From Propionispira raffinosivorans DSM 20765 (lineage in GTDB: Bacteria > Bacillota > Negativicutes > Selenomonadales > Selenomonadaceae), in NCBI RefSeq assembly GCF_000381065.1, contig NZ_KB905841.1:130326-194325 (forward strand): 64,000 nt of DNA, written 5' to 3'. Below, in pieces: positions 63,428 to 64,000 of this stretch. Below the pieces are notes generated by a model. The model was not told where the DNA came from and ran no database searches. It worked only from the letters and a program-made list of their open reading frames with translations. Each line of letters starts with the position of its first letter. The first letter of the stretch is position 1. Position numbers and translations under genes: made by a program.

Positions 63428-64000
63428 CTAATATTTTTCATTTAACAATCTATAATATACTTGGACCAGCTTTTTTTCAATATCAGAAAAAAATATAAAA
63501 TCAACATTCTTTTTTAGTTGAACTGTCTCTAATTTCGCCCCGACTTCTCCCTCGTATTTTTTAGTTGCTACTATAATAATGGACTTTTTCATCGCAATAT
63601 CTTTATCTTTAGGATTTTGTAATAATATATTTAAAGCACTTTTTTGTAAATTTACGTTAGTTTCATATATTGCACAAACTCCAACACGGCACATTCGTAA
63701 TAAATTTACACATCTTTTTCCTATAATTCCAAACCCCCAAACACTATATAGCAAGTCTGCTTTCAATACTAAATTTAAAGCTTTTCTAACTCTCTCTATA
63801 TTCTTTTCTTGAACGATTCTTTTGTATAAACACGTAATTATATAATCAGTACGTAATTCCATATAATTTTTCTTATTCGTATAAAGACTAACTGCCTCAT
63901 CATAACGATAACCATAACTTTGAATAATTGACCACCATATATCGAAATTATCCTTATACCATCCATGACACCCGAATGGTAAGTATTTTTTCAACGTTTT
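63428..64000 (-). CDS. Partial DUF5672-like protein with C-terminal Rossmann-like module
   Basis: The frame is open to the window edge; 190 residues are visible. It begins in KKYLPFGCHGWYKDNFDIWW, which resembles the C-terminal end of DUF5672-type glycosyltransferase-like domains (PFGxHGW). A helical stretch follows and then the shared module (~80-175: YSVWGFGIIGKRCVNLL, AIYETNVNLQKSALNILLQN, SIIIVATKKYEGEVGAKLE). The TTG at 63992-63994 is not taken as the start because homology and frame continue upstream. The most AT-rich gene of the window. Confidence 0.65.
   Translation of the reverse strand, partial: KTLKKYLPFGCHGWYKDNFDIWWSIIQSYGYRYDEAVSLYTNKKNYMELRTDYIITCLYKRIVQEKNIERVRKALNLVLKADLLYSVWGFGIIGKRCVNLLRMCRVGVCAIYETNVNLQKSALNILLQNPKDKDIAMKKSIIIVATKKYEGEVGAKLETVQLKKNVDFIFFSDIEKKLVQVYYRLLNEKY

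Overview
The window reads as a chromosome segment from a low-GC, strictly anaerobic, motile Firmicute, most likely a Negativicute (Selenomonas/Pectinatus-like). This is inferred from gene content: CggR-controlled glycolysis, the WhiA-YvcK-RapZ trio, a SCIFF ranthipeptide locus, rubredoxin, a CsaB/DUF5693 cell-envelope cluster and flagellum-associated glycosylation genes. No marker gene settles the genus. Almost everything is on the minus strand. The plus-strand exceptions are a small alarmone synthetase, a biotin carboxylase, a FlxA-like gene and one candidate short transcript. I see no rRNA, tRNA, CRISPR array or insertion sequence.

Layout. 1-11.9 kb is lower glycolysis: pyruvate kinase (cut by the window edge), enolase, then the operon cggR-gap-pgk-tpiA-gpmI with a CggR-type tandem-repeat operator. 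A membrane-anchored RelA/SpoT-type synthetase and the NifU-like/GGGtGRT pair of unknown role sit between enolase and the operon. 12.1-13.9 kb is a ranthipeptide locus: a 46-residue six-cysteine SCIFF precursor and its radical-SAM SPASM maturase, separated by a terminator. 13.9-19.2 kb is rapZ-yvcK-whiA followed by a polysaccharide deacetylase and an unknown secreted protein. 19.2-25.3 kb holds two Cof-type HAD phosphatases, malate dehydrogenase, rubredoxin, a PHP phosphoesterase and uvrC. 25.7-32.1 kb holds a lone biotin carboxylase and uvrBA with a LexA-like box. 32.2-45.2 kb is envelope and core machinery: ctpA, an EnvC-like M23 protein, ftsEX, csaB, DUF5693, a DUF2993-like protein, prfB (with the programmed +1 frameshift), secA, hpf and a cold-shock gene. 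45.4-48.2 kb is a polar amino-acid ABC transporter and a zinc-ribbon gene with a structured leader.

48.4-64 kb is an accessory, more AT-rich surface or flagellar glycan region. It has YjfB and FlxA-like motility proteins, two SPINDLY/OGT-type (GT41) glycosyltransferases, a TPR protein and UDP-galactopyranose mutase. It then has a run of large mosaic proteins: LicD; cytidylyltransferase-HAD; a long HAD; methyltransferase plus kinase-like; DUF4422; and a DUF5672-like end.

The most interesting signal is in this last region. Six consecutive proteins each carry the same ~90-residue Rossmann-like module, placed N- or C-terminally on unrelated catalytic domains. The LicD protein additionally ends in a degenerate copy of its neighbour's cytidylyltransferase domain that has lost the HxGH active site. 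Together they look like a mix-and-match system for adding phosphodiester-linked, methylated groups to a surface or flagellin glycan. That function is inference; the shared modules are visible in the sequence.
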